From positions 124,001-188,000 of the forward strand of contig NZ_FNET01000010.1 in NCBI RefSeq assembly GCF_900100275.1: DNA of 64,000 nucleotides, given 5' to 3'. The notes under the pieces are model-generated. The model searched no databases. It was given only the letters and a program-made list of their open reading frames with translations, and was not told the origin of the DNA. Both the position numbers and the translations under genes were made by a program. Positions 16,600 to 27,930 of this stretch are shown here, in pieces (position 1 is the first letter of the stretch; each line of letters starts with the position of its first letter). The DNA is from Lentzea albidocapillata subsp. violacea. Lineage in GTDB: Bacteria; Actinomycetota; Actinomycetes; Mycobacteriales; Pseudonocardiaceae.

Positions 16600-16623
16600 G
16601 GGGTCTGCCGTCAGGCAGGCCCC
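16600..16623 (+). terminator. Hairpin after precursor peptide 2
   Basis: GGGGTCTGCC, loop GTCA, GGCAGGCCCC: a ten-base stem with one G-T type mismatch, followed by TTCGG. It closes the HExxH/peptide locus. Confidence 0.75.
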
Positions 16624-16767
16624 TTCGGCGTTCGGTCGTTTGGGGATGCGACCTCACGGACGGGTAACAACTCGGCCACAAGGGCGAAGTTGATCGTCAT
16701 CTAGACCGTTCGGGGGACGTCGATCGTCTTAGATCGCCGAATCCGCCAACCCTCACGGAGTAACCCG

Positions 16768-17496
16768 ATGCGCCTGACGCCTCTGAGAAGATCCGGCCTG
16801 CTCGCCTCGGCCGCCATGGCCGCTGTGGCCACGCTCGCCCTGGCGACCACGTCGCTCGCTGAGCAGGATGCGCCGGTCAGCGGTGACCCGCGTGCGACGG
16901 CGTACCTCAAGAACGTCGACATCAAGCACCCCGAGGCCTGCACCGTGGGCGGGCTGACCGGGGTCACGATCCACCCGGACCTGTTCGACTACTCAGGTGG
17001 CGACAACCAGCTGCACCTGAACATCACCGGACTGTCCCGACTGCCCGAGGGCATGAAGGTCACGGGCATCGTGGTCAAGGGCGGCCCCGTGTTCAACGTC
17101 TACCTCGCTGACAAGCTCGGCGCGACGTTGCCGTGGGAGAAGCTCCGCGCTCCCCTGAAGGACAACGGGAACGGCTCGGACATCAGCCACTGGTACGGCT
17201 GTGGCATCAAGGACACGACGACCACCCCGACCACGACGACGACCACCACGACGACTACGACCGTGACGCAGTCGTCGACCCCGTCCTCGTCATCCGGCAC
17301 CACCACGACGACCACCGGGGCGTCGTCCTCCGACGTCGCGCCGACCACGACCACCACGGCCGCGGTCGTGCCGGTCGCGAACGAGGACGACCTCGCCGCC
17401 ACCGGGTTCGGGTCCGCCTGGATGCTCGGGCTCGGTGCCGCGCTCGTCGCCGCTGGTGCCGCGCTGGTGCTCGTGATGCGCAGGCGTCGCATCTAA
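16768..17496 (+). CDS. Secreted Thr-rich protein with LAATG sortase signal
   Basis: 242 residues. A signal peptide (basic start, hydrophobic core, cleavage near SLA-EQ at about 31) precedes a domain of about 120 residues with a Cys pair (PEACTVGG, WYGCGIKD). A low-complexity Thr/Ser stalk follows (about 150-200), then LAATG (about 209-213), a hydrophobic helix and RRRR. LAxTG is the motif used by class E sortases of high-GC actinobacteria, so the protein is probably linked covalently to peptidoglycan with its domain held out on the stalk. The N-terminal domain is not one I recognise. No sortase gene is adjacent. Confidence 0.82.
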   Translation: MRLTPLRRSGLLASAAMAAVATLALATTSLAEQDAPVSGDPRATAYLKNVDIKHPEACTVGGLTGVTIHPDLFDYSGGDNQLHLNITGLSRLPEGMKVTGIVVKGGPVFNVYLADKLGATLPWEKLRAPLKDNGNGSDISHWYGCGIKDTTTTPTTTTTTTTTTTVTQSSTPSSSSGTTTTTTGASSSDVAPTTTTTAAVVPVANEDDLAATGFGSAWMLGLGAALVAAGAALVLVMRRRRI

Positions 17497-17497
17497 G

Positions 17498-17588
17498 ACA
17501 CTGCATGAGCACGCCCCAGAGCGTGCGTCGTGTCTGAAGGAGCCGCCCCGCCGCCGTAGATCCCTACGGTGCGCTGGGCGGCTTCTTC
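17498..17588. terminator. Two hairpins between convergent genes
   Basis: The first (17498-17537) pairs AGACAC with GTGTCT and GCACGC with GCGTGC. The second pairs AGCCGCCC (17541-17548) with GGGCGGCT (17576-17583), with an inner CCGTAG/CTACGG stem, and is followed by TCTT. Together they separate the surface protein and the DUF305 lipoprotein genes. Confidence 0.7.
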
Positions 17589-17614
17589 GTTGTTCGCGGA
17601 GGAGGCAGCCGGCA

Positions 17615-18169
17615 TCAGCCCTGGGGGAGCAGCGACTCCATTTCCGCGATCTCCTTCTCCTGGTGGCTGACGACGTCCTGGGCGAGCTTGCGGGTCTCCG
17701 GGTCGGTGCCGGCGGAGAGGTGCTTGCGCGCCATGTCCACGGCGCCGCGGTGGTGCTGGATCATCAGCGACAGCCACTGGCGGTCGAACTCGGTGCCGTC
17801 CAGGTCGGCGAGGTTGCCCAGTTCGACCATGCCGTGCGATTCGGTGTGGCCGTGTGAGGACGCCTGCACGGGCGCGTTCCACGTGCGGAGCCAGCCGTTC
17901 ATGCGGTCGATCTCGGGCTTCTGGGCGTCCGCGATGCGCTTGGCCAGATCGATCAGCCTGGGGTTCTCCGTGCGGGACGGGACTAGGCCGGACATCTCCA
18001 GCGCCTGCTCGTGGTGCGGCACCATCCCCTGGGCGAACGTGACGTCCGCGGAGTTGTGCGTGGCCGGAGAGCCACAGGCGGCCAGCAACAGGACAGAAGC
18101 GACAGCGAGCAATCGAAGCACGGCGGCAGGATACGTGTGACGTGCGCTACGCCGCTGGCCACCGGCCAT
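17615..18169 (-). CDS. DUF305 lipoprotein
   Basis: 184 residues from ATG 18169 (a GTG at 18121 just before the hydrophobic core is an alternative). Lipobox LLLAAC gives a membrane-anchored lipoprotein. The mature part is a DUF305 four-helix bundle of the ferritin-like type, with the family's repeated His/Met motifs: [17 protein letters not shown] and [15 protein letters not shown]. These residues suggest metal (often copper) binding, known for the family only in general terms. It is divergent from ctaD, the copper-containing oxidase subunit, and their 5' ends nearly touch. Confidence 0.88.
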   Translation of the reverse strand: MAGGQRRSARHTYPAAVLRLLAVASVLLLAACGSPATHNSADVTFAQGMVPHHEQALEMSGLVPSRTENPRLIDLAKRIADAQKPEIDRMNGWLRTWNAPVQASSHGHTESHGMVELGNLADLDGTEFDRQWLSLMIQHHRGAVDMARKHLSAGTDPETRKLAQDVVSHQEKEIAEMESLLPQG

Positions 18170-18254
18170 GGCCCACCCGAATGGAGCTGATCGGCTCCGT
18201 CTAATATCCGGGGAGTTTCCCGAACTACTGGTCCCACCAAGGCCTGGAGGTACC

Positions 18255-20042
18255 GTGACGGCCGTAGCCCCGCAGCCGATCGCAACGCGTCCTTATCCGA
18301 CGCGCACTGCGGTCAAGGGGTCCTTCCTGCTGCGGATGTTCCGCACCACGGACCACAAGCAAATCGGCATCATGTACCTGGTCACCTCGTTCGCCTTCTT
18401 CATGGTCGGCGGCGCGATGGCCATGCTGATGCGGACCGAGCTGGCCCGTCCCGGCATGCAGTTCCTGAGCCAGGAGCAGTTCAACCAGCTCTTCACGATG
18501 CACGGCACCGTGATGCTGCTGCTCTACGCGACGCCGATCGTCTTCGGCTTCGCGAACTTCGTGCTCCCGCTGCAGATCGGCTCGCCCGACGTGGCGTTCC
18601 CGCGGCTCAACGCCTTCTCGTACTGGCTCTACCTCTTCGGTGGCCTGATCGTGATGGCGGGCTTCGTCACCCCCGGTGGTGCCGCCGACTTCGGCTGGTT
18701 CGCCTACACGCCGCTGTCGAGCGCCATCCACTCGCCCGGCGCGGGTGCCGACCTGTGGATCTCCGGCCTGGTGGTCGGTGGTCTCGGCACCATCCTCGGC
18801 GCGGTGAACATGATCACCACCGTGGTCTGCCTGCGCGCGCCCGGCATGACGATGTTCCGGATGCCGATCTTCACCTGGAACATCCTGGTGACGTCGATCC
18901 TGGTGCTGCTCGCGTTCCCGATCCTCACCGCCGCGCTGCTCGGCCTGCTGGCCGACCGCCATCTGGGCGCGAACGTGTTCAACCCCGAGAACGGCGGGGT
19001 GATCCTGTGGCAGCACCTCTTCTGGTTCTTCGGGCATCCGGAGGTCTACATCGTCGCCTTGCCGTTCTTCGGCATCGTGTCGGAGATCTTCCCGGTGTTC
19101 AGCCGCAAGCCGATCTTCGGTTACAACGGCCTGGTCTACGCGACGCTCGGCATCGCGGCCCTGTCCGTCGCCGTGTGGGCGCACCACATGTACGCGACCG
19201 GCGCCGTGCTGCTGCCGTTCTTCGCCTTCATGACGTTCCTCATCGCGGTCCCGACCGGTGTGAAGTTCTTCAACTGGATCGGCACGATGTGGAAGGGGCA
19301 ACTGACGTTCGAGACGCCCATGCTGTTCAGCATCGGCTTCATCGTCACGTTCCTCTTCGGTGGTCTGTCCGGCATCCTGCTGGCTGCGCCCGCGATCGAC
19401 TTCCACGTGTCCGACACGTACTTCGTCGTCGCGCACTTCCACTACGTGCTCTACGGCACGATCGTGTTCGCGACCTTCGCGGGTATCTACTTCTGGTTCC
19501 CGAAGATCACCGGCCGCTTCATGGACGAGCCGCTCGGCAAGCTGCACTTCTGGACGACGTTCCTCGGCTTCCACGCGACGTTCCTCGTCCAGCACTGGCT
19601 GGGCAACGAGGGCATGCCGCGCCGGTACGCCGACTACCTGGCGTCGGACGGCTTCACGACGCTGAACATGATCTCGACGATCGGTGCCTACATCCTGGGC
19701 GCGTCGACGCTGCCGTTCATCTGGAACGTCTTCCGGAGCTACCGCTTCGGTGAGGTCGTCACGGCGGACGACCCGTGGGGTTACGGCAACTCGCTCGAGT
19801 GGGCCACCTCGTCCCCGCCGCCGCGGCACAACTTCACCGAGCTGCCCCGGATCCGTTCGGAGCGCCCGGCGTTCGAGCTGCACTACCCGCACATGATCGA
19901 ACGGATCCGGAACGAGGGTCACGTGACCTTCACCGGCAAGACGATCCAGCACAAGGACGCCAAGCCGGCGCTGTCCGAGATGGCGGCGTCCGCGATCAAG
20001 TCGGGTACGGCCTCCGAGAAGGACGACGACGACCACAAGTAA
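18255..20042 (+). CDS. ctaD: Cytochrome c oxidase subunit I (aa3 type)
   Basis: Catalytic subunit of the terminal oxidase: reduces O2 at the heme a3-CuB centre and pumps protons. 595 residues from the GTG at 18255, which has GGAGG seven bases upstream; a longer frame to 18168 has no support. Twelve membrane helices are expected. Visible marks are the heme ligand in [10 protein letters not shown], the CuB/Tyr segment [10 protein letters not shown], the H-H pair in WAHHMYATG and the two heme ligands in [10 protein letters not shown]. Followed by a terminator and then serB, the same neighbour as in mycobacteria; the other cox subunits are elsewhere. Confidence 0.97.
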   Translation: MTAVAPQPIATRPYPTRTAVKGSFLLRMFRTTDHKQIGIMYLVTSFAFFMVGGAMAMLMRTELARPGMQFLSQEQFNQLFTMHGTVMLLLYATPIVFGFANFVLPLQIGSPDVAFPRLNAFSYWLYLFGGLIVMAGFVTPGGAADFGWFAYTPLSSAIHSPGAGADLWISGLVVGGLGTILGAVNMITTVVCLRAPGMTMFRMPIFTWNILVTSILVLLAFPILTAALLGLLADRHLGANVFNPENGGVILWQHLFWFFGHPEVYIVALPFFGIVSEIFPVFSRKPIFGYNGLVYATLGIAALSVAVWAHHMYATGAVLLPFFAFMTFLIAVPTGVKFFNWIGTMWKGQLTFETPMLFSIGFIVTFLFGGLSGILLAAPAIDFHVSDTYFVVAHFHYVLYGTIVFATFAGIYFWFPKITGRFMDEPLGKLHFWTTFLGFHATFLVQHWLGNEGMPRRYADYLASDGFTTLNMISTIGAYILGASTLPFIWNVFRSYRFGEVVTADDPWGYGNSLEWATSSPPPRHNFTELPRIRSERPAFELHYPHMIERIRNEGHVTFTGKTIQHKDAKPALSEMAASAIKSGTASEKDDDDHK

Positions 20043-22015
<1,973 letters not shown>

Positions 22016-22045
22016 AAGCGTGCGAATCGGGTAAATCCGCCTCTC

Positions 22046-23425
22046 GTGGGCTTACTCGACGTTCTTGACGCCCGGCTCGGCGACGGGCTGGAGAACATGC
22101 TGTGCTCGCACCACACCCGCCGGCTGACGCGGCTGGGGTGGGGCGACGTGCTCACGGACGAGGGCGCGGGGTGGTTCACCCCGCGCCGTCCCGTGCAGCG
22201 CGGCAACAAGATCGAGGTGCTGGTCGACGGCGCCAACGCGTTCCCGGTCGTGGCGAAGGCGATCGAGAACGCGCGGAAGTACGTGCACATCGCGAACTGG
22301 CACGCGTCGCCGGACTTCCGGCTGACCCGCGAACCGGGCGCGCCGCAGTTGCGTGAGCTGCTTTCGGCTGCGGCGGAACGGATCCCGGTGCGCGTGCTGC
22401 TCTGGGCCGGTCCGCCGTTCCCGATGTTCGAGCCGACGCGCAAGCGTGCTTTGGCCGCGCAGAAGGCTTTCTGGGAGTGCGGCGCCGTCCGGTGCGAGCT
22501 GGACGCGCGCGAGCGCACGTTGCACTGCCACCACGAGAAGATCGTGATCGTCGACGACGTGGCGTTCGTCGGCGGCCTCGACATGACGGCCGTGGAGGGC
22601 GACCGCCACGACTCGCCCGAGCATCCGCCGCGTGATCTCGGCTGGCACGACCACGTCGCACGGCTGGAGGGCCCGGTCGTCGCCGAGGTGGCCGCGCACT
22701 TCGCCGCGCGGTGGCTGGAGATCGCGGGGGAGACGCTGCCCGCGCCCGAGGTGCCGCCCGAGGCCGGGTCGTCGTCGGTGCAGCTGGTGCGGACGATCCC
22801 GGAGAAGACCTACTCGTTCGCCCCGCACGGTGACTTCAGCCTGCTCGACTCGTACCTGCGGGCGCTGCGGGCGGCCGAGTCGCTGATCTACGTGGAGAAC
22901 CAGTTCCTGTGGTCCCCGGAGATCACCGAGGTGCTGCTGGAGAAGCTGAGACGGCCGCCGTCGCCCGAGTTTCGGATGGTGTTGCTGCTGCCGCAGAAAC
23001 CGAGCAACGGCGCCGACACCACCCGCGGGCAGCTCGGCCGTCTGCTCGACGTCGACGAAGGCGGGCGGCTCGTCGCGGCAACGCTCGTCTCCCATGGCGA
23101 CGCGCCGGTCTACGTGCACGCCAAGCTGTCCATTGTGGACGACAGGTGGATGTCGATCGGGTCGGCGAACCTGAACGAGCACTCGCTGTTCAACGACACC
23201 GAGGTCAACGTCGTGACCGACGACGCCGAGGTGGTGCGCGCGACGCGGTTGCGGCTGTGGGCGGAACATCTGGGGACGGACGTCTCCGGGCCCGCGCACG
23301 AGATCGTCGACCGCGTGTGGCGGTCGGAGCTGAAGGGTTCCGGGCGGGTCACGTCGCTGCCCGGTGTGTCCCGCCGGGCCGGAAGACTGCAAGGACCGTT
23401 ACGTGGATTGCTGGTCGACGGCTGA
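22046..23425 (+). CDS. Phospholipase D-like (cardiolipin synthase-type) protein
   Basis: 459 residues, GTG start. Two HKD motifs are intact: HHEKIVIVDD with GGLDMT, and HAKLSIVDDRWMSIGSANLN. These form a bilobed PLDc_2 active site that works through a phosphohistidine. No N-terminal membrane helices are present, unlike housekeeping cardiolipin synthases, so it is probably soluble or peripheral. Its substrate (cardiolipin formation, phospholipid hydrolysis or other phosphodiester) cannot be decided from sequence. 30 bp after the Pth2-like gene, hence likely in the same operon. Confidence 0.88.
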   Translation: MGLLDVLDARLGDGLENMLCSHHTRRLTRLGWGDVLTDEGAGWFTPRRPVQRGNKIEVLVDGANAFPVVAKAIENARKYVHIANWHASPDFRLTREPGAPQLRELLSAAAERIPVRVLLWAGPPFPMFEPTRKRALAAQKAFWECGAVRCELDARERTLHCHHEKIVIVDDVAFVGGLDMTAVEGDRHDSPEHPPRDLGWHDHVARLEGPVVAEVAAHFAARWLEIAGETLPAPEVPPEAGSSSVQLVRTIPEKTYSFAPHGDFSLLDSYLRALRAAESLIYVENQFLWSPEITEVLLEKLRRPPSPEFRMVLLLPQKPSNGADTTRGQLGRLLDVDEGGRLVAATLVSHGDAPVYVHAKLSIVDDRWMSIGSANLNEHSLFNDTEVNVVTDDAEVVRATRLRLWAEHLGTDVSGPAHEIVDRVWRSELKGSGRVTSLPGVSRRAGRLQGPLRGLLVDG

Positions 23426-23447
23426 TCTCCGGGTCTAGTTTGGCGAC

Positions 23448-24020
23448 GTGGCCAACGAGGTGACGATCCCGCTGCTGCCGTGCGCCTCCATCGACGAGGT
23501 GGCCGAGTTCTACGTGATGCTCGGGTTCACGGTCACGTACCGGCAGTACCGGCCGAACGCGTACCTGTCGGTGCGGCGGGAGGAGATCAACCTCCACTTC
23601 TTCGGCATCCCCGGCTACCAGGCCGCGCAGTCGTACAGCTCGTGCCTGATCCAGGTCGAGGACCCGCGCGAGGTGTACGGCGTGTTCGCGGCCGGGATGC
23701 GCGCCGTGTACGGGCAGGTGCTGGTCACGGGCATCCCGCGGATGACGCGGCCCCGGCGCGATGGGTTCCTGTTCGTCGATCCCGGCGGCAACTGGATCCG
23801 GGTGGTCCCCTCGGTGCGTGAACGGGAGAACGGGCGGAACGGGCTGTCGCGGGCGTTGGACACCGCGGTGACGCTGGCCGGGTCGCACGCGGCCGAGCGG
23901 CAGGCGTTGAAGATCCTCGAAGGGGCGCTGGCGCGGGAGGTGCACGCCTCGGAGGAGGAGCGGGCCTCGGCACTGGAGTTCCGCGAAGAGCTGCTTGACC
24001 GGCTTAATCTACATAGGTAG
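23448..24020 (+). CDS. VOC (glyoxalase/bleomycin-resistance) family protein, copy 1
   Basis: 190 residues, GTG start. A single vicinal-oxygen-chelate module (about 1-125: VAEFYVMLGFTVTYRQ, EEINLHFFGIPGY, FLFVDPGGNWIRVV) is followed by a helical tail of about 60 residues (RQALKILEGALAR) shared with its paralogue at 24681. Proteins of this size are often drug-binding (bleomycin-type) or uncharacterised. The adjacent PadR gene begins 10 bp after its stop. Confidence 0.85.
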   Translation: MANEVTIPLLPCASIDEVAEFYVMLGFTVTYRQYRPNAYLSVRREEINLHFFGIPGYQAAQSYSSCLIQVEDPREVYGVFAAGMRAVYGQVLVTGIPRMTRPRRDGFLFVDPGGNWIRVVPSVRERENGRNGLSRALDTAVTLAGSHAAERQALKILEGALAREVHASEEERASALEFREELLDRLNLHR

Positions 24021-24030
24021 TCTTAGTGGT

Positions 24031-24336
24031 GTGGAGCCACTGCAACGCATCGGCAAGGCCACCGTCGACGTTCTCGAAGTGCTGCTCGCCACCGACGAGC
24101 CGCGCTGGGGTCTGGAGATCATCAAGCTCACCGGCAGGCCGTCGGGCAGCGTTTACCCGTTGCTGGACAAGCTGGAACGGGCTGGGTGGGTCACCTCGAC
24201 CTGGGACGACGACGCGGAACGGCGTGGGCCGCGCCGGCGGATGTACCGGCTGACCGCTGACGGGGCCGCGGAGGCCCGCAGGGTCGTCGCGCGGGCTGCT
24301 CCGGCACCGAGGTTCGTGCCTCGGGCGGCGCAATGA
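24031..24336 (+). CDS. PadR-family transcriptional regulator
   Basis: 101 residues from GTG 24031 (VEPLQRIGKATVDVLEVLLA). A PadR winged helix is clear: GLEIIKLTGRPSGSVYPLLDKLERAGWVTS, then the beta wing with the acidic DDDAERRGPRRRMYRLT. It is a short PadR without a long C-terminal dimer helix. A palindrome CTAC-ATAG-GTAG (24010-24021) lies just upstream and may be its operator. ATGA overlap with the following membrane-protein gene, the usual partner of actinobacterial PadR genes. Confidence 0.88.
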   Translation: MEPLQRIGKATVDVLEVLLATDEPRWGLEIIKLTGRPSGSVYPLLDKLERAGWVTSTWDDDAERRGPRRRMYRLTADGAAEARRVVARAAPAPRFVPRAAQ

Positions 24337-24632
24337 GAATCGCGTTGCTGCTGGTGCGGTTCGCGGCGGCGGTGGTGGGTGACGAGCGCTGTCGCGAGCA
24401 GTGGGAAGCGGATGTCGTTGGGGCACGCGAACTCGGCATGTCGCCGTTCGGGGTGGCGGTCGGGGCTGTGCGTGCTGCTGTTGTCATGCCTTCGAAAGGG
24501 GCTGCTGTGGCTGGAATCGGACCGTTGGGCATTGCCTTGAAGCACGCGGGGACTTCGCGTGGGCGGGTGCTCGCCATCGCCGTGGTTTCCGCGTTGATGG
24601 TGCTGGGCGGGCTCGCGCTGCTGTTCGCTTGA
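24333..24632 (+). CDS. Small membrane protein paired with PadR
   Basis: 99 residues, ATG overlapping the PadR stop. The first part (LLLVRFAAAVVGDERCREQWEADVVGARELG) resembles the N-terminus of membrane proteins commonly encoded after PadR genes in actinobacteria. A single C-terminal hydrophobic helix follows (VLAIAVVSALMVLGGLALLFA). The protein is probably a target or partner of the regulator's response to membrane or drug stress. The function is not known. Confidence 0.75.
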   Translation: MRIALLLVRFAAAVVGDERCREQWEADVVGARELGMSPFGVAVGAVRAAVVMPSKGAAVAGIGPLGIALKHAGTSRGRVLAIAVVSALMVLGGLALLFA

Positions 24633-24680
24633 GCAAATAGCTCGGTGTCGTTTCGGCGGGACCGGGCTTAGCTTCGGGCG

Positions 24681-25277
24681 GTGGCGAACGAACTGACTAT
24701 TCCGCTCCTGCCCTGCGTCGACATCGACGAGATGTCGGCCTTCTACGAGATGCTCGGCTTCTCCATCACCTATCGGCAGACGCGCCCGAACCCGTACGTC
24801 TGCGTGCGGCGTGAAGACATCAACCTGCACTTCTACGGGATGGACGGGCACGTTCCGGAGCAGTCGCACAGCACGTGCGTGATCATCGTCGAGGACACCG
24901 GGCCGTTGTTCGAGGATTTCGCGGCGCGAATGCGCGCTGTGCACGGGAAGCTGCTCATCTCCGGCATCCCGCGGATGACCCGGCCTCGGCTGCGCAACGA
25001 CCGGTACACCGGGTTCACCGTCGTCGATCCGGGCGGCAACTGGATCCGGATCAACAAGGCCACCCAGGAACCCGAGGCGCGCACCAAGCTCGCGAAAGCC
25101 ATGGAGAACGCGGCACGGCTGGCGGACGCGAAGGGGGACGAGCGGCAGGGGTTGAAGATCCTCGAAGGCGCGCTGACGAAGACCGATGGTTCCGAACCGG
25201 AACTGGCGGAGGCCCAGGCCTACCGCGACGAGCTCGTCGAGCGGATCAAGGGGTCTGAGCCTCGTCCAGGCGCTTGA
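24681..25277 (+). CDS. VOC (glyoxalase/bleomycin-resistance) family protein, copy 2
   Basis: 198 residues, GTG start. Close paralogue of the protein at 23448: same N-terminus (MANE-TIPLLPC-DID), same order of VOC motifs (MSAFYEMLGFSITYRQTRPN, EDINLHFYGM, FTVVDPGGNWIRIN) and same tail (RQGLKILEGALTK). The two probably arose by tandem duplication and later came to flank the PadR pair. The 3' end overlaps the dinG gene on the other strand by 32 bp. Confidence 0.85.
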   Translation: MANELTIPLLPCVDIDEMSAFYEMLGFSITYRQTRPNPYVCVRREDINLHFYGMDGHVPEQSHSTCVIIVEDTGPLFEDFAARMRAVHGKLLISGIPRMTRPRLRNDRYTGFTVVDPGGNWIRINKATQEPEARTKLAKAMENAARLADAKGDERQGLKILEGALTKTDGSEPELAEAQAYRDELVERIKGSEPRPGA

Positions 25278-27249
25278 GGGCGCCGCGGACCACCTCCGGG
25301 TCGTAGGTCGTCCAGAACGGGGGGAGTGAGGCCCTGATGAAGCCGCCGTAGCGAGCGGTGGCGATGCGCGGATCGAGGACGGCCACCACGCCCTTGTCCG
25401 ACATCGAGCGCAGCAACCTGCCGGCGCCCTGGGCCATCAGCAGGGCGGCGTGCGTGGCGGCGACGGTCAGGAAGCCGTTGCCGCCACGTGAGCTCACCGC
25501 CTTCTGGCGGGCGGAGGCCAGCGGGTCGTCCGGGCGCGGGAACGGGATGCGGTCCATGATCACGAGCTGGAGGCTGGGCCCCGGCACGTCGACGCCCTGC
25601 CACAGCGACAGGGTGCCGAACAGGCACGTGCGCTCGTCCTCGGAGAACTTCTTGACCAGCAGGCCCGTCGCGTCGTCGCCCTGACACAGGATCGGGTACT
25701 CGATCTTGTCCCGCAGTGCCTCGGTCGCGGCCTTGGCCGCCCGCGTCGAGGAGAACAGGCCGAGCGCGCGACCGCCCGCCGCGTTCACCAGGCCCTCGAT
25801 CTCGTCGAGGTACTCCGGCGGCAGGCCGTCGCGGCCCGGCTGTGGCAGATGCCTTGCCACGTAGAGGATTCCGCTCGTGCCGTGCTGGAACGGCGACCCC
25901 ACGTCGAGGCCGCTCCACTTGGGACCGTCGATGTCCTTCTCGGTCGCCGCGCCCTCGATCTTGCGGACCTTCTCCGACGGCGGCAGGCCCCACTGGCGCG
26001 CCATCGTGTCGAAGGCGCCGCCCAGGGTCAGCGTCGCGGACGTCAGAACGGTGGTGCGCTTGGCGAACAGCCGCTCCCGCAGCAGCCCGCCGACACCGAG
26101 CGGCGCCACCCGCAGCGAGGGCGCCTTCTGGTTGAAGTCGCCCGAGACCCAGACGACGTCACGTTCCTCGTCGAACGCCTCCAGCACCCGCACCGCGCAG
26201 TCGTGGACCTCTTCCAGCAACGCCAGCGCGAGCTTGCGCGCCGTCGCCGCGTCCGGGTCTTCCTTGCGCTCCGAACCCATGGCCGACATGCAGTTGTGCG
26301 CCGCGTCGCGCGTGGCCGCCAGCGCACCCGCGAGCGCCCGGGGCAGCGCGTCCAACCGGCCGGACGGCATGTCCTCGAGGATCATCGCCAGCCCGTCGCC
26401 CGCCTCGGCCAGCCGATCCGCGATGTCCTGGTCGATGAGCCGCCCGCACCGCCGCGCGGCCATGCCCACCGACGCTCCGGTCAGCTCCTCCGTGGCCACC
26501 GACGTGATGCGGTCGACCAGGTCGTGCGCCTCGTCGATCACCACCACGTCGTGGTCGGGCAGTACTTGGTAACCCTCCAACGCGTCGATGGCGAGCATCG
26601 CGTGGTTCGTCACCACCACGTCAGCCTTGCCCGCCTCGGCCCGCGCTCGTTCCGCGAAGCAGTCGGACCCGATCGGGCACTTCGACACCCCGAGGCACTC
26701 GCGGGCCGTGACGCTGACCTGCCGCCACGCCTGCTCGCTGACACCGGGCACCAGCTCGTCGCGGTCACCGGTCTCGGTGTCCGACGACCACTCGTGCAGC
26801 CGCTTCACCTCGCGCCCGAGCTTCGACACCGCGAACGGGTCGAACAGCGCGTCCTCCTCCGGCTCGTCCGGCGCGCCGTTGTGCACGCGGTGCATGCACA
26901 GGTAGTTCCTGCGGCCCTTGAGGATCGCGAACGTGGGCTCGCGCCCCAGGTCCTTCTTGAGCGCCTTGGAGAGCCGCGGCAGATCCCGGTCCACCAGCTG
27001 CCGCTGCAACGCGATCGTGGCCGTCGAGACCACCACCGTCTCGTCCTCGGCCACCGCGTGCCGGATCGACGGCACCAGGTACGCCAGCGACTTGCCGGTA
27101 CCCGTGCCCGCCTGCACCGCGAGGTGCTCGCCCGTGCGGATCGAGTGGTCGACGGCCTCGGCCATCTCCACCTGACCAGGACGCTCCGCGCCGCCCACGG
27201 CGTGGACGGCGGTTTCGAGCAGGCTCAGGGTGGGGGGAACTTCAGGCAC
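25246..27249 (-). CDS. dinG: DinG-type ATP-dependent DNA helicase
   Basis: 667 residues. XPD/DinG superfamily 2 helicase: Walker A (QAGTGTGKSLAY), DEAH box (VVIDEAHDL), and the helicase C-terminal domain with QGAGRLLRS near the end. Cysteines between the motor motifs (NYLCMHR, ECLGVSKCPIGSDC) fit an iron-sulfur cluster. It should unwind DNA 5' to 3', including damaged or R-loop structures. The start ATG is at 27249. In mycobacteria the homologue lies next to pncB1 just as the same neighbourhood continues here further on. Confidence 0.93.
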   Translation of the reverse strand: MPEVPPTLSLLETAVHAVGGAERPGQVEMAEAVDHSIRTGEHLAVQAGTGTGKSLAYLVPSIRHAVAEDETVVVSTATIALQRQLVDRDLPRLSKALKKDLGREPTFAILKGRRNYLCMHRVHNGAPDEPEEDALFDPFAVSKLGREVKRLHEWSSDTETGDRDELVPGVSEQAWRQVSVTARECLGVSKCPIGSDCFAERARAEAGKADVVVTNHAMLAIDALEGYQVLPDHDVVVIDEAHDLVDRITSVATEELTGASVGMAARRCGRLIDQDIADRLAEAGDGLAMILEDMPSGRLDALPRALAGALAATRDAAHNCMSAMGSERKEDPDAATARKLALALLEEVHDCAVRVLEAFDEERDVVWVSGDFNQKAPSLRVAPLGVGGLLRERLFAKRTTVLTSATLTLGGAFDTMARQWGLPPSEKVRKIEGAATEKDIDGPKWSGLDVGSPFQHGTSGILYVARHLPQPGRDGLPPEYLDEIEGLVNAAGGRALGLFSSTRAAKAATEALRDKIEYPILCQGDDATGLLVKKFSEDERTCLFGTLSLWQGVDVPGPSLQLVIMDRIPFPRPDDPLASARQKAVSSRGGNGFLTVAATHAALLMAQGAGRLLRSMSDKGVVAVLDPRIATARYGGFIRASLPPFWTTYDPEVVRGALKRLDEAQTP

Positions 27250-27284
27250 GGGACAGACCGTACCCGGAGGGTCCGACAGTCCCG

Positions 27285-27929
27285 TCAGACCTCGCCGCAG
27301 ATCCGGTCGAACAGCTCGACGGACGCGCGCAGGTGCGAAGAGGTCAGCGGCACCGACGGGTCCCGGCGTGCGGCCACCAGGTCCAGGATCGGCAGATCGG
27401 GCCAGCGGGCCGCCGCCAGCTCACCGGCGCGCGACTTGCTGACGATCTCGCCGGTCCGGATCGTGTGCCACAGCCGCGCGGGTCCCAGGCCCACCCAGAG
27501 GATGTCGTGACCCGGCAGGTCCGGCATGACCCGGACCCGGTCGAACAGGCGTTTCCAGTAGCTGACGAGGTTGTCGCGGCAGTAGGCCTCGACGTCAGCG
27601 GCAGTGCCCGGACAGGTGGGTCGTGTGCCGCGCACGGTCTGACCGACGGTCCGCAGCTGTTGCCACAGCACGGGAGTGATCTCGCCGGCCAACGGCGTCA
27701 CGTCGAACACCGGCTTCTCCAGCGAACCGGCGAGCACGACCGCGACGTCGGCGCCGTCCATCGACGGTAGTTCGGCGGCGGCGGAAAGCTCGATCACGAT
27801 GTCCAGGTCGGAGTCGTGCACGACGTCGCCGAGCACGCGGGACCCATAAACATGCGCGCCTGCCACGAGACCGGGCAGGCGCGCATCCAAGAACGAGAGG
27901 TACTCCCCAGGTGTCACCACCCGGTCCAA
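27285..27929 (-). CDS. Nucleotidyltransferase-fold protein (aminoglycoside adenylyltransferase-like)
   Basis: 214 residues. The N-terminus has the polymerase-beta-type motif (YGSRVLGDVVHDSDLDIVI) with GS and the D-x-D metal ligands. The C-terminal helical part is like DUF4111 of AadA-type adenylyltransferases (VEAYCRDNLVSYWKRL). A transferase of AMP to a small substrate is likely, but resistance is not assured because many such genes are cryptic. It follows the bioY stop by one base in the same direction, so it is cotranscribed with bioY. Confidence 0.75.
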   Translation of the reverse strand: MDRVVTPGEYLSFLDARLPGLVAGAHVYGSRVLGDVVHDSDLDIVIELSAAAELPSMDGADVAVVLAGSLEKPVFDVTPLAGEITPVLWQQLRTVGQTVRGTRPTCPGTAADVEAYCRDNLVSYWKRLFDRVRVMPDLPGHDILWVGLGPARLWHTIRTGEIVSKSRAGELAAARWPDLPILDLVAARRDPSVPLTSSHLRASVELFDRICGEV

Positions 27930-27930
27930 G

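Noticed and set aside
18225..20036. A 603-codon open frame opposite ctaD
   Set aside because: Antisense shadow of ctaD, with an Arg/His/Glu-rich composition and no family.
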